From NCBI GenBank assembly GCA_937872385.1, contig CALMSO010000056.1:62001-126000 (forward strand): a DNA stretch of 64,000 nucleotides. Direction: 5' to 3'. Position numbers and translations under genes: made by a program. The DNA comes from an uncultured Saprospiraceae bacterium (GTDB lineage: Bacteria > Bacteroidota > Bacteroidia > Chitinophagales > Saprospiraceae). Position 1 is the first letter of the stretch, and the number at the start of each line of letters is the position of its first letter. The notes under the pieces were generated by a model. That model saw nothing but the letters and a program-made list of their open reading frames with translations. It was not told the DNA's origin and ran no database searches. Of the stretch, positions 52,175-61,667 are shown piece by piece.

Positions 52175-53959
52175 ATGGACTTCCACCGGATTTTTGACAT
52201 CCTGCCTTATCAGCAGCAACGATTTCCTTACAACGCGGCTGCCTTATCCATTCGACAGGGTGAGGGCTGGCAGAGTTATGATACTGCTGACTGTTTGCGA
52301 GAAACCGATCGAGTCAGTGCTGGGCTATTGCGCCTCGGCATACAATCTGGCGATAAAGTAGCTATCATTGCGCATAGCGGTAGCCCGCGCTGGAATTTTT
52401 TTGACTTAGGGGCACAACAAATTGGCGCGGTGGTAGTGCCCTTGCACGCTACTTCCAGTTTTCGAGAGGTGGAGTACATCCTGCGCGAAGCAGGAGTGCG
52501 GGTTTGTGTGACGGCGGATGCCACGCTTTATGAGCGTATTTTGGTCGTGCGGCCCAATATACCATCGCTGGAGCATCTTTTTTGCATGGAAAAAACCTTC
52601 GACCGAGCTACCTGGGACGAACTTGTATGTGAACCTGATGAAACAGCCCTACAGGAGATTGCCGCCCGCAAAGCCGCCATTGCTCCTGAAAGTTTAGCAA
52701 CCATTATCTACACCTCCGGCACTACCGGCGACCCCAAAGGCGTCATGCTTTCGCACCACAATATTGTCAGTAATGTAAAATCGGTTATCTCGCTTATTCC
52801 AGTAAATTATGAATGTCGAGTGTTCAGTTTTTTGCCCCTGAGCCACATCTTTGAGCGCATGGTCGTTTACACCTATATGGCCGCAGGCACCGATGTATAT
52901 TATCCGGCAAGCCGGGAGGCAGTCCTCGACGATTTGCGCGCGGCCCGTCCGCATTATTTCACAGCAGTGCCCAAAGTGCTGGAGCGCGTTTATCAAACTA
53001 TCCTCGAAGAAACCGACAAACGGCCGCGCTTAGTGCGGCGGCTGGTGCGTTGGGCTATTCGCCTCGGCGAAAAATACAATGAAACCAAGCGTATTCCATT
53101 GCCTGGTTATTGGTTTTCGCATTTAATTGCTGATCTGTTGGTTTATCGGCTTTGGCGGCGGCAGTTGGGTGGCTCGGTGGAAGGGATTGCCGTAGGTGCG
53201 GCAGCACTTCAGCCTAAGTTGGGGCGGCTATTTTCGGCGGCGGGCATTCGCATTCGGGAAGGATATGGACTCACCGAGACCTCGCCGGTAGTGGCTTTCA
53301 ATCGTTTTGAGCCGGGGGGCGTGCGCTTCGGCACGGTGGGCATACCAGTGCCCGGGGTGATGGTAAAAATTGACCAACCAAACGAAAACGGCGAAGGGGA
53401 GATTTTGGTGCAGGGGCCCAACGTGATGCTGGGCTATTATAAAAAGCCGGATGAAACGGCGGCTGTGCTAAGTCCGGAGGGCTGGTTGCATACGGGTGAT
53501 GTGGGCAAATTCGTACACAAGCGTTTTTTGTGCATTACCGACCGGCAAAAGGATATTTTTAAAACGACCTCCGGGATGTACGTAGCCCCACAGTTGGTAG
53601 AGCAGCAACTGCGATCCAGTATGTTTATCGAGCAATGTATTGTAGCGGGTTTCAACCAATCCTATGTAGCTGCACTTGTGGTGCCCGATTTTAATCGCTT
53701 GCAGCAATGGTGCAAAGAGCATAAGGTGCACTGGACGGCCCCACAATACATGGTGCTCAACCCTAAAGTGCTGAAAAAAATGGAGCAAGAAATAGAAGTA
53801 GTCAATGAAAGACTTGCCAGCCACCAGCGGGTGCGCCGTTTTCATCTGCTGCACCAAGACTGGTCGGAAGAATCCGGAGAACTAACGCCCACCTTGAAGG
53901 CCAAACGGGTATATATTCTACAAAAATACCGCAAGGAAGTGGAGGCCATGTATGATTGA
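52175..53959 (+). CDS. long-chain acyl-CoA synthetase (AMP-binding)
   Basis: A protein of about 594 residues from ATG 52175 that activates fatty acids to acyl-CoA through an acyl-AMP intermediate. The AMP-binding motif TIIYTSGTTGDPKGVMLSHH is near residue 178, followed by IREGYGLTETSP and GWLHTGDVGKF. I favour 52175 because the upstream extension from GTG 52076 overlaps rprY and lacks family similarity (ATG 52133 is another option). The gene is the FadD/FAA type; whether it feeds lipid synthesis or oxidation cannot be told. Confidence 0.85.
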   Translation: MDFHRIFDILPYQQQRFPYNAAALSIRQGEGWQSYDTADCLRETDRVSAGLLRLGIQSGDKVAIIAHSGSPRWNFFDLGAQQIGAVVVPLHATSSFREVEYILREAGVRVCVTADATLYERILVVRPNIPSLEHLFCMEKTFDRATWDELVCEPDETALQEIAARKAAIAPESLATIIYTSGTTGDPKGVMLSHHNIVSNVKSVISLIPVNYECRVFSFLPLSHIFERMVVYTYMAAGTDVYYPASREAVLDDLRAARPHYFTAVPKVLERVYQTILEETDKRPRLVRRLVRWAIRLGEKYNETKRIPLPGYWFSHLIADLLVYRLWRRQLGGSVEGIAVGAAALQPKLGRLFSAAGIRIREGYGLTETSPVVAFNRFEPGGVRFGTVGIPVPGVMVKIDQPNENGEGEILVQGPNVMLGYYKKPDETAAVLSPEGWLHTGDVGKFVHKRFLCITDRQKDIFKTTSGMYVAPQLVEQQLRSSMFIEQCIVAGFNQSYVAALVVPDFNRLQQWCKEHKVHWTAPQYMVLNPKVLKKMEQEIEVVNERLASHQRVRRFHLLHQDWSEESGELTPTLKAKRVYILQKYRKEVEAMYD

Positions 53960-53965
53960 CGCTGT

Positions 53966-54012
53966 TCGCGGTTTGCTATTCGTGGTTCGCTATTCGCGGT
54001 TCGCTATTTGAA
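53966..54012. repeat. reverse heptamer array downstream of acyl-CoA synthetase
   Basis: Reverse-complement units of AACCGCG/AATAGCG (e.g. GGTTTGC, TATTCGC) fill the gap right after the acyl-CoA synthetase stop. In the minus-strand sense it lies downstream of the small ORF at 54136. Confidence 0.8.
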
Positions 54013-54135
54013 TAAATTGTTAAAAATCAAGGTTTTGGTTTTCTGGCGCATGCTTGTTTTAGCAGCAAATAGCGCAACTGAAATGTATTCGTATTTGCCG
54101 TTGTACCTTTCGACTATTTGCTGTAGGTCATGAAA

Positions 54136-54261
54136 TTAGCTTGGCAAATCGGCAAAATTGCGATTATAAATCCATACCACTAAAATGATAAACAAGAACA
54201 GTGCGAGGAAAAAATACAACATAAAACGTCCTTTGCTCCCTCTGTTTGTAATGTCTGCCAT
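54136..54261 (-). CDS. small single-pass membrane protein
   Basis: A 41-residue open frame on the minus strand from ATG 54261 to TAA at 54136. It has a short charged start (MADITNRGSKGRF), one hydrophobic helix (residues about 14-31, MLYFFLALFLFIILVVWI) and a short polar end (YNRNFADLPS). Such small proteins are usually missed; topology is probably N-in. It follows the PpiD-like gene on the same strand, about 170 nt downstream, with a possible hairpin between them. Confidence 0.55.
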   Translation of the reverse strand: MADITNRGSKGRFMLYFFLALFLFIILVVWIYNRNFADLPS

Positions 54262-54351
54262 AGTTTGAAAAATTGGAATTGTGAATAGTTAACTTATTTG
54301 CAAGAATGTCGCGCTTCTGGTTGGTAATTGCCTCGGCGCTGCCGCAAAGAT

Positions 54352-54406
54352 AAAAAACCCCGCATTTATAAAAACAAACAGGCTGCGGTTTTTCACACAC
54401 AGCCTG
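54352..54406 (-). terminator. probable hairpin terminator behind ppiD
   Basis: CAGGCTG and CAGCCTG form a 7-bp stem (54379-54406) and an overlapping AAAAACC/GGTTTTT pairing exists. On the minus strand it follows the PpiD-like stop; the T-run is weak. Confidence 0.45.
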
Positions 54407-54434
54407 GCTCGTTTGTCTGTTTTTCGCTCTGTCG

Positions 54435-56552
54435 TTAGTAAAAAGTAAAGCGATTATCCTTTATTTTGGCATCTTTACGCATAGCTTGCATCAATTGCAT
54501 GGGTACTTGCATACGAGTGGACATAGCCATCGAGGATTTGTTCAGCGAAACATCCACGGCCTGTGGGGCCGGCGTTTTGCTGATAACGTTGATTTTGTAA
54601 ACTCCGGCATTGCCAACAATTGGCTTAGAGCCAGTGCCTTCTGCCAGTGAAAGCGCTTCCGCAATGACTTTCGGCTCGCTGCCCACATTGGGTACCGATG
54701 GCGTAGCAAAAGTGATATTTTGCGCAGTGTCTATTGTCGTGCCGAACTCGGTGGCCAGCGCCGGTAGGGCTTTCCCCTGCATGCGGGCAGCGATTAGTTC
54801 ACCCTTTTTCTTGTTGATTACCTGCTGCTCTATGTCTGCCTTAATCAGGTCAACGGAAGGAATGCCCGGCTTCTGAACGTGTTGCAAGGCAACGACCAAA
54901 TAAGCGCTGTTGAACAATTCTACTTGATCTTGGATGGCATAAACATCCGCCGAAACGGCTCCCTTTTGGGCTTCAAAAGCCCAGCGTACAATGTCGCGGC
55001 CGGCCTGTCCAGCATTGAAAGCACCGACCGTAAAGTCATTGCGCCGCAGCAAGGCCGAAGTTTCTATATTCAAATCAGGATTTGCCTTGACGGCCGCCTC
55101 AAACTTGTCGAGGGTTCGGTTGAGACTGGCCAGCTCGAGGGCTTGCTCATAAGCGTCGTTTTGGGTATCTTGGCTTGGCACAATGGTTTGCGACAAATAC
55201 GCCAGCTTTACACCGCTATCATTATTGATAAACTTCCGACCAGTCACTTCTACGAGGTGCACACCAAATTCCGTTGCAACGGTATATAATTTACCTGGCT
55301 CGGCTTGATAAAAAATCAGGTCGTTGAAGGTTTTTACCATTTGGCCCGGCGCAGCAAAGCCGAGGTCGCCACCTTTAGTACGGGTATCATCGGAGCCAAA
55401 GTAGCTCGCCAGCGAATCGAAAGAATGCGTGCCCGCTTCAATCAGCCCCTTGAGGCTATCCACGCGGCTTTGGGCAGTGAAGTACGACATCTGGTCGAAG
55501 GCTTGCACCAAAATGTGGCGTGAGCGCACCGAGTCGGGCAGTACTTTTCGGTCAAGTACTTTTACGGCTTGATACGTATTGCCATCTAAGTATGGACCAT
55601 AAACGGTGCCTACAGGCAGTTTGAAAACCGTGTCGGCAATGGCATCGCTCAAAGCATCTTTTTTGAAATAAGTGACGTCGTAGAAACCAAAGTTGCGCTC
55701 TACGAAAAGGGAATCCTCGTCGGTACTTTCAAAATCTGGGACCAAGTCGGCAATCTGCTGCCGGATGGCGGCCGAATCCGCGGCCGTGGGGAATACGTCT
55801 ATCATCACATAGCGCAGGCGGCGGGTTTCTTCCTTGAGGCGGAAACGCTCGGCGTTTTCTTTCAAAAAAGCTTCGTAATCCTTGTCTTCCAGCGCTACTT
55901 CGGAGTTATCAATTTCGTCGAAGGGCACACGCACATACTCAAAGCTGACGCGCTCATTTTGCTCCCGGAAACCCATTTCGGCCATCCAAGTAGGCGTATA
56001 AATAGCTTTGGACACCATACCCGCCAGCTTGCCTTGCAGGCGATCCTTGATGATTTCCTTTTCCTGGTGCGCCCAGTAAGCGCGCAGCATCGGGTCGGTG
56101 AGTTGATTGGTTTCGATAGCGGTTTTGAATTCATTGAGGCGCTGGCGATTGACCTGCCCTGTTGACTGGTCAACAAAACGCTGGCGGATAACCGGGCTGA
56201 GGTTAACACCGAATTGCAAGTCGAGCAGCTCGGTTTTGCTTACGCCAAGCCCTAATTTTTCGGCTTCTTCTTTCACAATTGCCTCTTCCACGTAGTAGTC
56301 CCACAGTACATTGCGGCGGGCATACACGTCGCGGCTGGCCCCCTGAAACAGTACAGATTCGATGACGTTGTCCGTCGTAGCGAAGTTGTTCCAGTCAATT
56401 TTATTGCCATTTACTTTGCCAATGGTGGTTTGCATACCACCCATCATCTGCTGTCCGGAAGTCATATCTTGCAAGATAAAACCGCCTAAGCCGAGTGCAA
56501 TGAGCACCACGACTATCCACATACTCTTCCGAATTTTTCCGATTAAAGCCAT
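54435..56552 (-). CDS. ppiD: PpiD-like peptidyl-prolyl isomerase and chaperone
   Basis: A 705-residue envelope folding factor with one N-terminal TM helix (about 12-30), a SurA-N-like region (NGNKIDWNNFATTDNV, VEEAIVKEEAEKLGLGVSKT), a parvulin domain near residues 340-440 (RSRHILVQAF, GGDLGFAAPG, FGVHLVEVTGRK) and a long C-terminal domain. PpiD-like proteins bind unfolded outer-membrane and periplasmic proteins. A canonical promoter lies at 56711-56743. Confidence 0.88.
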   Translation of the reverse strand: MALIGKIRKSMWIVVVLIALGLGGFILQDMTSGQQMMGGMQTTIGKVNGNKIDWNNFATTDNVIESVLFQGASRDVYARRNVLWDYYVEEAIVKEEAEKLGLGVSKTELLDLQFGVNLSPVIRQRFVDQSTGQVNRQRLNEFKTAIETNQLTDPMLRAYWAHQEKEIIKDRLQGKLAGMVSKAIYTPTWMAEMGFREQNERVSFEYVRVPFDEIDNSEVALEDKDYEAFLKENAERFRLKEETRRLRYVMIDVFPTAADSAAIRQQIADLVPDFESTDEDSLFVERNFGFYDVTYFKKDALSDAIADTVFKLPVGTVYGPYLDGNTYQAVKVLDRKVLPDSVRSRHILVQAFDQMSYFTAQSRVDSLKGLIEAGTHSFDSLASYFGSDDTRTKGGDLGFAAPGQMVKTFNDLIFYQAEPGKLYTVATEFGVHLVEVTGRKFINNDSGVKLAYLSQTIVPSQDTQNDAYEQALELASLNRTLDKFEAAVKANPDLNIETSALLRRNDFTVGAFNAGQAGRDIVRWAFEAQKGAVSADVYAIQDQVELFNSAYLVVALQHVQKPGIPSVDLIKADIEQQVINKKKGELIAARMQGKALPALATEFGTTIDTAQNITFATPSVPNVGSEPKVIAEALSLAEGTGSKPIVGNAGVYKINVISKTPAPQAVDVSLNKSSMAMSTRMQVPMQLMQAMRKDAKIKDNRFTFY

Positions 56553-56710
56553 TCTAATACCTTTTTTATTTGATGTTGAGCTTGGTCAGCTTATCCGACG
56601 CGAAGCTGCTCCAATGCGTACTACTGTAATTTTGTTTTTATATAGCCCTGATAATCAAAGTAATGTGGCTGAAATAGCAGCACAATACTTTTCTGCTCAA
56701 AAAAGCCCTG

Positions 56711-56743
56711 CAAAGGTAAATGCTTTAAGGGATAAATTCCAAA
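56711..56743 (-). promoter_or_regulatory. Bacteroidota-type promoter of the ppiD-like gene
   Basis: On the minus strand TTTG (56740-56743) and TACCTTTG (56711-56718) are 21 nt apart, a canonical pair. The predicted start near 56704 gives a leader of about 150 nt. Confidence 0.65.
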
Positions 56744-56844
56744 TTTTCTGGATACTTTGACGTTGATTTTCAGTCATTCAAAAAGCGAACAAACGAAAAC
56801 GTGTGCAAAGCGAAGACGGTGCAACCGGCCGCAGCGGGCGGGCC

Positions 56845-56888
56845 AAAAAAAACATTGCCGGTAAGGCACAAAAGGCGATACCGGCAAT
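56845..56888 (-). terminator. strong hairpin terminator of the desaturase gene
   Basis: ATTGCCGGTA (56854-56863) and TACCGGCAAT (56879-56888) are perfect reverse complements, followed on the minus strand by a run of eight T (A-run 56845-56852). It sits 30 nt downstream of the desaturase stop. Confidence 0.85.
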
Positions 56889-56917
56889 ATGGGTCCGAAA
56901 CCTGAGGCGCGCGCGGC

Positions 56918-58006
56918 TTAGTTTTCGGCTCGGCTCAATTGGCCCAACTGGCGCAAGTGGGCTACGTGCGAAGCCACCGCAAAGCGCGTACGGGCGTGCT
57001 CGATGTAAGGAATGCCATATTCGGCGCAGGCCTGCTTGATGATTTTGCTGATGGCCGGATAGTGAATATGCGAAATATTCGGAAACAGGTGGTGCTCGAT
57101 TTGATAATTTAAGCCACCCACGAGCCAAGTAATGATCTTGTTTTTGGGGGCAAAATTGGCGGTGGTTTTCAGTTGGTGAATGGCCCACTCGTCTTCAATT
57201 TGATTGACAGGCTGCACGGCCGCCGGAAACTGCGTCTCTTCTACGGTATGTGCCAATTGGAACACGAGGCTCAATACAAGGCCCGTGAACATGCCGTAAA
57301 TCAGAAAACCAACCAACCAGGGCAGGAAACCGACCATATAAATTGGTACTATTAAGAAAAGAGAAATATGTATCAGCTTGAATGCCCAGAAAGTGATATG
57401 ATCCTTGAGGTGCATATTTTTCAGGGGCATATTGCCTACCTTGCGAGTGAAATATTTTTCATAATCGGTAAAAAATATCCAGTAAAGGTACAGCATGGCA
57501 TAGGCCGCCCAGAAATAGAGATGCTGATAGCGGTGTATGCTGTAAAACTTTTGCGATTCGCACAGGCGCAAGAAAGGGCGGGCGTCAATGTCGTCGTCCA
57601 CGCCATCAATATTGGTAAAAGTATGGTGCACTACATTGTGCTTGGTTTTCCACATGAATACATTGGCGCCGAGGAAATTGAGCGAAAGCCCCGCCAGTTC
57701 GTTTACCCATTTGTACTTGCTGAAGCTGCCGTGCGCGCCGTCGTGCATTACGTTGAAACCAATGGCCGCCGTGAGGCCGCCCAATACGATGCATTCGATG
57801 ATGGCAAACCAGTAAGCGGGTGTGAAAAACACTAAATGCGTGTAGATGAGAATGAAACTAACCACCAGAATGATGGCTTTAAGAAACAATTCGTAGTTGC
57901 CGGTTTTGGCTTTGCCTACCTCTACAAAGTAAGCATTGATGCGGTGTCTCAGCTCGGCGTGAAACGAGTTGGCCTGAGATAAAAACTTTGGTGCTGTCAT
58001 TGTCAA
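56918..58006 (-). CDS. membrane fatty-acid desaturase
   Basis: A 362-residue desaturase with the three histidine boxes HDGAHGS, HNVVHHTF and QIEHHLF (with Gln in place of the first His, as in front-end desaturases) and about four TM helices (EHHLFPNISHIHYPAI near the end). No fused cytochrome b5 domain is present. It introduces a double bond into acyl chains of lipids, aiding membrane fluidity; the acyl position is not predictable. The start ATG 58006 follows a possible -7 element at 58049-58056. Confidence 0.88.
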   Translation of the reverse strand: MTMTAPKFLSQANSFHAELRHRINAYFVEVGKAKTGNYELFLKAIILVVSFILIYTHLVFFTPAYWFAIIECIVLGGLTAAIGFNVMHDGAHGSFSKYKWVNELAGLSLNFLGANVFMWKTKHNVVHHTFTNIDGVDDDIDARPFLRLCESQKFYSIHRYQHLYFWAAYAMLYLYWIFFTDYEKYFTRKVGNMPLKNMHLKDHITFWAFKLIHISLFLIVPIYMVGFLPWLVGFLIYGMFTGLVLSLVFQLAHTVEETQFPAAVQPVNQIEDEWAIHQLKTTANFAPKNKIITWLVGGLNYQIEHHLFPNISHIHYPAISKIIKQACAEYGIPYIEHARTRFAVASHVAHLRQLGQLSRAEN

Positions 58007-58048
58007 AAAAGCAGTTTAAAAAGTTGAAACAATTGGAAAAATAATACG

Positions 58049-58056
58049 CAAACGTA
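58049..58056 (-). promoter_or_regulatory. possible -7 element (TACGTTTG) of the desaturase gene
   Basis: On the minus strand TACGTTTG fits TAnnTTTG and gives a leader of about 35 nt. No clear TTG lies 20 nt upstream. Confidence 0.42.
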
Positions 58057-58129
58057 AATAAGTACCCGGGCATCGTTATTTTTAGCAAAAAATCATGAAA
58101 CGCTGATTATCAAGGGATAAAATTGAGGT

Positions 58130-58272
58130 GCCAGATCTTGGATTTGAGATAATAGACAATAGAAGTTAGATGCGCTGTCAACCTTTAAACTTCTCAACCT
58201 TTAAACCCCATACATCCTATCTCCCTATTCAACCTATCCCCCTTTAAACCTTTTTTAAACCCCGTCCTAAAT
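58130..58272. repeat. degraded mosaic of repeat families
   Basis: AGATNNN-type units (58133-58170), CTTTAAAC/TTCTCAAC 8-mers (the reverse of the TTGARRRG family; 58180-58210), CCTATCNCC-type 9-mers (58215-58245) and the CCCGTCCTAAA tag (58261) occur in order, all more degraded than elsewhere. Confidence 0.65.
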
Positions 58273-58616
58273 AACAATTCACCAATAACATTAACAAAAT
58301 CCCAGTACTTAATCGCTACCACTGCTCATTGCAAAAAAACGGATGGCCAATGCTTGGCGTCATCTAAAGATGCAGCTCCAAAGTTCGGTTGGTGCAGGGT
58401 CTTTACCCTGGCTGGTGTCACCCGATTTTCATGCCTTATTCAGGACTACATAGCGAAATTGTCGTAAAGGTAACACTTAACGCGGAAAATCAGTCTATTG
58501 ATGGCAGAAACATATACGAGCCAAACGCGGCAAGCCAAGCCCCCTACGGATATTAGCTTGAGAGATGTGACGTAAATTTTACAAAACTATATTCGGCGTT
58601 ATTTAGTTGGGGGGCA
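58273..58616. other. intergenic region, no gene seen
   Basis: About 340 nt with no credible gene. A short AGGGT...ACCCT hairpin lies near 58407-58422; the surrounding sequence resembles a possible dispersed repeat, unproven. Confidence 0.35.
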
Positions 58617-60104
58617 TCAGTAGCCTGCCGGCAAATTGACCAACGAGCGATTATTCGCAAAATCATACAAAGTACTGCGGCGCAGGTCGTAATAAGCCAT
58701 CCAGAAACTCTGCAGGGCACTGACATAATTGCGGCGGGCGGCTTCTTGCTCTTGCACGGCAATGTTCAGTTCTACAATACCAATTTTGCCAATGTAATAC
58801 CGATTGCGGGTCATCTCCTGCCGGCGGCGTGATACCTCGTAAGCCCGCAGCGCCCGCTGCACTTGGTCGCGCACCAAATCGAACTGCTGCACCTTCAGCA
58901 ATACATTGCGCTCGAAATTGACGCGCTCTTGCGACACATTCATGCGCTCCAGATCAAGGTTTGACTTGGCTACCTCGCGTTGGGCCCGCGTCTTGCCCCA
59001 GTCGGCAATGGGTACCTGTAGCCCCAGCGTGACTTGTTCCTGGTTTAATGGACTTTCGTAAGCATTGCCGAGGGTGCCAGCGGTTTGCGACAAACCGAAG
59101 CTGGCAAATAGGTTCATCTGGGTACCGGTCTCGCCCTTGGCGCGGGCTACGTTGCGCTCGGCCTCGCGCAGGCGTCGCTCTAAGGAGATAATCTGACTGC
59201 GGTTTTGCAAGGCGTACTGTAAAGCTTGCTCGGCATTGATCACGAAATCGGGGATCTCAGTGGGGGGTATCATTTCAAAGCGAACGCCGCGCTGAATACC
59301 CAAAAAAATGCGCAACTCTTCGGTGCTCGACTGCTGGTTGAGGGTGGCTTGAGCTAAGGCATTTTCGGCATTAGCTACGCTGAGTTCTATTTGCAACAGC
59401 TCAGTTTCGGCTATTTTTCCAACTTCAAAACGACCCTTGGAAATTTCGTACAAGGTGTCGGCATTGGCTTTTTCTTGCCGGGCGGCCTCTAAATTGAGCT
59501 GAGCAATGAGCACCTCGAAAAACAGTTGCGAAGCGCGATAGGCGGCTTCCTCCATATCTTCCGAAAAGCCGCGTTTGGCTTCCTGATAGCGCAGGGGCTC
59601 CACTTCTCGATTCCATTTCAGGGCATTGAAGCCAAACAAAGGCTGCACAAAACCAATCGAAATCGGGGTAGAAAGATAGGAAATTGAGCCGGGGTTATTG
59701 TCGGTTGGGAATACATCGAGCCGTCCGAGGCGCGTATTGACAAATACTGTACCGCCAGTCAGCGGAATGTCTTGCTGCAAAGACAAACCCACCTGCGTAT
59801 TCATGAGCGAGCGCTGGATGAAGGCTTCGCTACCGTCGGGCAGTATAATGGAGTTGATAGAGCGATTGAGATTGGGTAGCGTAGCGTTCAGCCCGATGAG
59901 CGGCCGATAGTCCGACAGGAAAGTCTGGTACGACCAATAGCGATTGCTCAGGCGGGTTTTGGCTAATTGCACTTCTGGCGCATCGCTTTGAGCTATCTGC
60001 ACTACTTGTTCTAAGGTCAGTTGGTAGGTGTCGGGTTCTTGAGCGAGTGCTGTTGCCATGACCAAACAACCCAGCAGACTCAGGAGTAGGTATTTTTTTT
60101 TCAT
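58617..60104 (-). CDS. TolC-type outer-membrane efflux protein
   Basis: A 495-residue TolC-family channel with a signal peptide from ATG 60104 (MKKKYLLLSLLGCLVMATAL, cleavage after ALA about residue 21). OEP repeats are visible (LTLEQVVQIAQSDAPEVQLA near the start, VEVGKIAETELLQIELSVAN later, with the usual AxRQEKANADTLY helix). An upstream in-frame extension to 60233 adds a non-signal sequence and is rejected. It should form the outer-membrane duct for the MFP/permease pair that follows upstream on the same strand. Confidence 0.88.
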   Translation of the reverse strand: MKKKYLLLSLLGCLVMATALAQEPDTYQLTLEQVVQIAQSDAPEVQLAKTRLSNRYWSYQTFLSDYRPLIGLNATLPNLNRSINSIILPDGSEAFIQRSLMNTQVGLSLQQDIPLTGGTVFVNTRLGRLDVFPTDNNPGSISYLSTPISIGFVQPLFGFNALKWNREVEPLRYQEAKRGFSEDMEEAAYRASQLFFEVLIAQLNLEAARQEKANADTLYEISKGRFEVGKIAETELLQIELSVANAENALAQATLNQQSSTEELRIFLGIQRGVRFEMIPPTEIPDFVINAEQALQYALQNRSQIISLERRLREAERNVARAKGETGTQMNLFASFGLSQTAGTLGNAYESPLNQEQVTLGLQVPIADWGKTRAQREVAKSNLDLERMNVSQERVNFERNVLLKVQQFDLVRDQVQRALRAYEVSRRRQEMTRNRYYIGKIGIVELNIAVQEQEAARRNYVSALQSFWMAYYDLRRSTLYDFANNRSLVNLPAGY

Positions 60105-60274
60105 ACGGCAGTATTTGTAAATCAGACAGTTTTGGTAGTCAAAACTCGTTTGTTTTGCAGTTTTAATATTGAAAATTATTTGTTTTAAACAATTGATTGT
60201 CAGTATTTTAGGCAAATTTGATACATAAAACACTCATGTGAATGGCAAGAATTGTACAAAATTCCGAAGTGTCA

Positions 60275-61612
60275 TCATTCTACCCGCAGTGCCTTGATCG
60301 GATCTTGCCGGGCGGCCTTACGCGCCGGAAAAATGCCAAAGATCAGCCCAACCGAAGCCGCTACGCCGAATGCCAGTATAACCGACCAAGCGGATACCAC
60401 GGCTGGTATTTCAAATGAATTGGTGATGATGCGCGCGGCCACCACCCCCAACACTACACCGAGCAAGCCACCGAGCAAACTGATAAAGACCGCTTCGAAG
60501 AGAAACTGCTGCACAATATCGCCCTGCTGCGCACCGAGAGAGCGCCGCACCCCGATTTCCTTGATGCGCTCCAGCACCGAGGCCAGCATGATGTTCATAA
60601 TGCCAATGCCGCCCACCAATAGCGAAATGCCGGCAATGGCCGCCAGCACTAAATTGAAGGTTTCCTGGGTTTTTTGCTGCTCTTCGAGCAATAGCTCCGG
60701 CACTTCTATTTCAAAATCAACCACATCCCGATGGCGGCGCTTGAGCAAGCGGGCGGTCACATCGGCCGTGGCGCGGAGGTATTGGGAATCGCTCACGCGC
60801 ACCACAACCCGGTCTATCTGGTGGTAGTTGTTGTCTTTTTTTTGTTCATTTCGACTGAAGCCCTGGCGCAGGTCGGCTTTGCTTACGGTAGCCCGGTTTT
60901 TGAAGCGGAGCAACGCAGTGGTCACAGGCACGTACAGATCGTCGTTGTAATCGCGGATGCCTAAGTTTTGCAAGCTTTCGCGGCTGGCTTGTCGTTTTTC
61001 CAGCACCCCAACGATGGTCAGCCAAGTGTTGCCGGCTTTGATTTGCTGCCCGACGGGCGATTCATTTGGAAAAAAACGGGTTTGGATGTTTTTACCAATG
61101 ATACAAACCGGGCGGCCACCGGCCAGGTGTTCGGAATGAAAGAACTGCCCCTGCCCAAGGCGTAGGTTATTGAGTTCAAAAAAAGCATTGGTCACGCCGA
61201 TGCAGCGTCCTTTTTCGAGGCGGGCTGATTGTATGAGGTTTGTGTTGAGCACAATTTCCGGGCTGATGCGCTCTATGCCAGGGAGTACATTTTCCAAAGC
61301 GGTAAGGTCTTCGAGCGTAAGCCCCGGCGACCACGGGCGCTTGTTTTTTTCATTGTTGCCGCTGCTATTAGAGCCAGTGGACTGCTCTTGCTCGGCGTTG
61401 GGGTCGGGTACGACCGCCCGAATGACGATGCTGTTGGTGCCAATGAGTTTCATTCGGTCTAGAATGGACTGCCTGGCGCCCGCGCCAATAGCCAGCATAG
61501 CAATAACAGCGGCCACGCCAAACAGGATGCCCAAACCCGTAAGGAAAGCCCTCAGCCGATTGGCCAAGACGGCTTCCATGGCTAACAGAAAGTTGAAAAA
61601 TATTCGTTGCAT
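60275..61612 (-). CDS. MacB-type ABC transporter permease (no ATPase domain)
   Basis: A protein of about 445 residues with a first TM helix (about 18-42), a large periplasmic MacB_PCD-type domain (IDRMKLIGTNSIVI start and a disordered Ser/Asn-rich insertion), and three C-terminal TM helices with the FtsX signature (LLVGGIGIMNIMLASVLERIKEIGVRRSLGA). ATG 61612 starts with MQRIFFNFLLAMEAVLANRL. MacB normally has an N-terminal ATPase; here it is absent, so the ATPase must be encoded elsewhere. Confidence 0.85.
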   Translation of the reverse strand: MQRIFFNFLLAMEAVLANRLRAFLTGLGILFGVAAVIAMLAIGAGARQSILDRMKLIGTNSIVIRAVVPDPNAEQEQSTGSNSSGNNEKNKRPWSPGLTLEDLTALENVLPGIERISPEIVLNTNLIQSARLEKGRCIGVTNAFFELNNLRLGQGQFFHSEHLAGGRPVCIIGKNIQTRFFPNESPVGQQIKAGNTWLTIVGVLEKRQASRESLQNLGIRDYNDDLYVPVTTALLRFKNRATVSKADLRQGFSRNEQKKDNNYHQIDRVVVRVSDSQYLRATADVTARLLKRRHRDVVDFEIEVPELLLEEQQKTQETFNLVLAAIAGISLLVGGIGIMNIMLASVLERIKEIGVRRSLGAQQGDIVQQFLFEAVFISLLGGLLGVVLGVVAARIITNSFEIPAVVSAWSVILAFGVAASVGLIFGIFPARKAARQDPIKALRVE

Positions 61613-61667
61613 GCGCTTGAGAAGTTGACCGTTATCCTTAAAAAACGTGCAGAAATGATGGCGCTCG

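Noticed and set aside
60105..60233. Upstream extension of the TolC-like gene
   Set aside because: It would precede and hide a clear signal peptide starting at ATG 60104.
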